A stretch of 5,668 nucleotides of DNA from assembly GCA_934476675.1 (NCBI GenBank), contig CAKSOE010000056.1, positions 1-5,668 on the forward strand, given 5' to 3'. Within the stretch, counting starts at the first letter, position 1. Every line of letters begins with the position of its first letter. This document shows positions 5,587 through 5,668 of the stretch, piece after piece. This DNA comes from an uncultured Clostridia bacterium (GTDB taxonomy: Bacteria; Bacillota; Clostridia; UBA1381). The notes below the pieces were generated by a model. That model was not told the origin of the DNA, searched no databases, and saw only the letters and a program-made list of their open reading frames with translations. Position numbers and translations under genes: made by a program.

Positions 5587-5614
5587 ACACAACATAATAA
5601 CAATTATGTTGTAA
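5587..5614. other. dif-like recombination site candidate (or weak minus-strand terminator)
   Basis: ACAACATAA (5589-5597) and TTATGTTGT (5604-5612) are perfect 9-bp inverted arms around a 6-bp centre, TAACAA. Taken as 28 bp this matches the layout of a dif site: two 11-bp arms and a 6-bp centre. The inner CATAA and TTATGTT are the same as in Escherichia coli dif as I remember it. It lies just past the tyrosine recombinase stop. On the minus strand the stem is followed by TTTTTTT (complement of 5581-5587), so a weak terminator for a gene right of the window is an alternative. The stem has only two G-C pairs. Confidence 0.42.
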
Positions 5615-5668
5615 AAATACCGTATATTTTTTATTTTAACCGCACAAAACCGAAAAGATATAAAAAAA
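5615..5668. other. AT-rich right edge with no recognisable feature
   Basis: After the inverted repeat the remaining 54 bases are A/T-rich. I see no start codon with a ribosome binding site, no hairpin, and no clear promoter on either strand. Confidence 0.5.

Noticed and set aside
1..5668. CRISPR array, tRNA, rRNA or a defence system
   Set aside because: No regularly spaced direct repeats, cloverleaf with CCA end, rRNA-like tract or defence-type effector was seen on either strand.

Overview
The window looks like chromosomal DNA of a low-GC Gram-positive anaerobe of the class Clostridia, probably a gut or rumen member of the Oscillospirales or Lachnospirales. The grounds are AT-rich intergenic DNA, strong AGGAGG-type ribosome binding sites, sigma-A-like promoters with 17-bp spacers, intrinsic terminators, and a set of families common in that group: AzgA-type purine permease, PnuC, DUF975, DUF4830 and DUF378. 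The species cannot be named from this sequence.

Layout, left to right. Positions 1-334 hold a frameshifted fragment that looks like an IS3-type transposase, an unexplained hairpin (210-256), and the terminator of the next gene. A nucleobase permease (335-1690, minus) and a pnuC-family vitamin transporter (1968-2762, plus) diverge from a 277-bp region with a good promoter for each. Positions 2763-3086 carry the pnuC terminator, a decayed transposase C-terminus (about 2844-3061) and the terminator of the next minus-strand gene. DUF975 (3087-3692) and DUF4830 (3917-4330) follow, both on the minus strand, separated by a 224-bp gap with a consensus promoter and an 82-bp highly structured element. 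A small DUF378 membrane protein (4457-4657, plus) comes next, then a complete tyrosine recombinase (4740-5582, plus) with a dif-like inverted repeat 7 bp after its stop codon.

The genes do not form one pathway. The two transporters share a broad salvage theme (purine bases, and nicotinamide riboside or a related vitamin). The DUF975, DUF4830 and DUF378 proteins are membrane or exported proteins of unknown function. No complete known mobile element, CRISPR array, tRNA or rRNA was seen. The points most worth a second look are the recombinase with its dif-like site, the structured 5' leader of DUF975, and the leader of pnuC, where an alternative pairing would cover the ribosome binding site.
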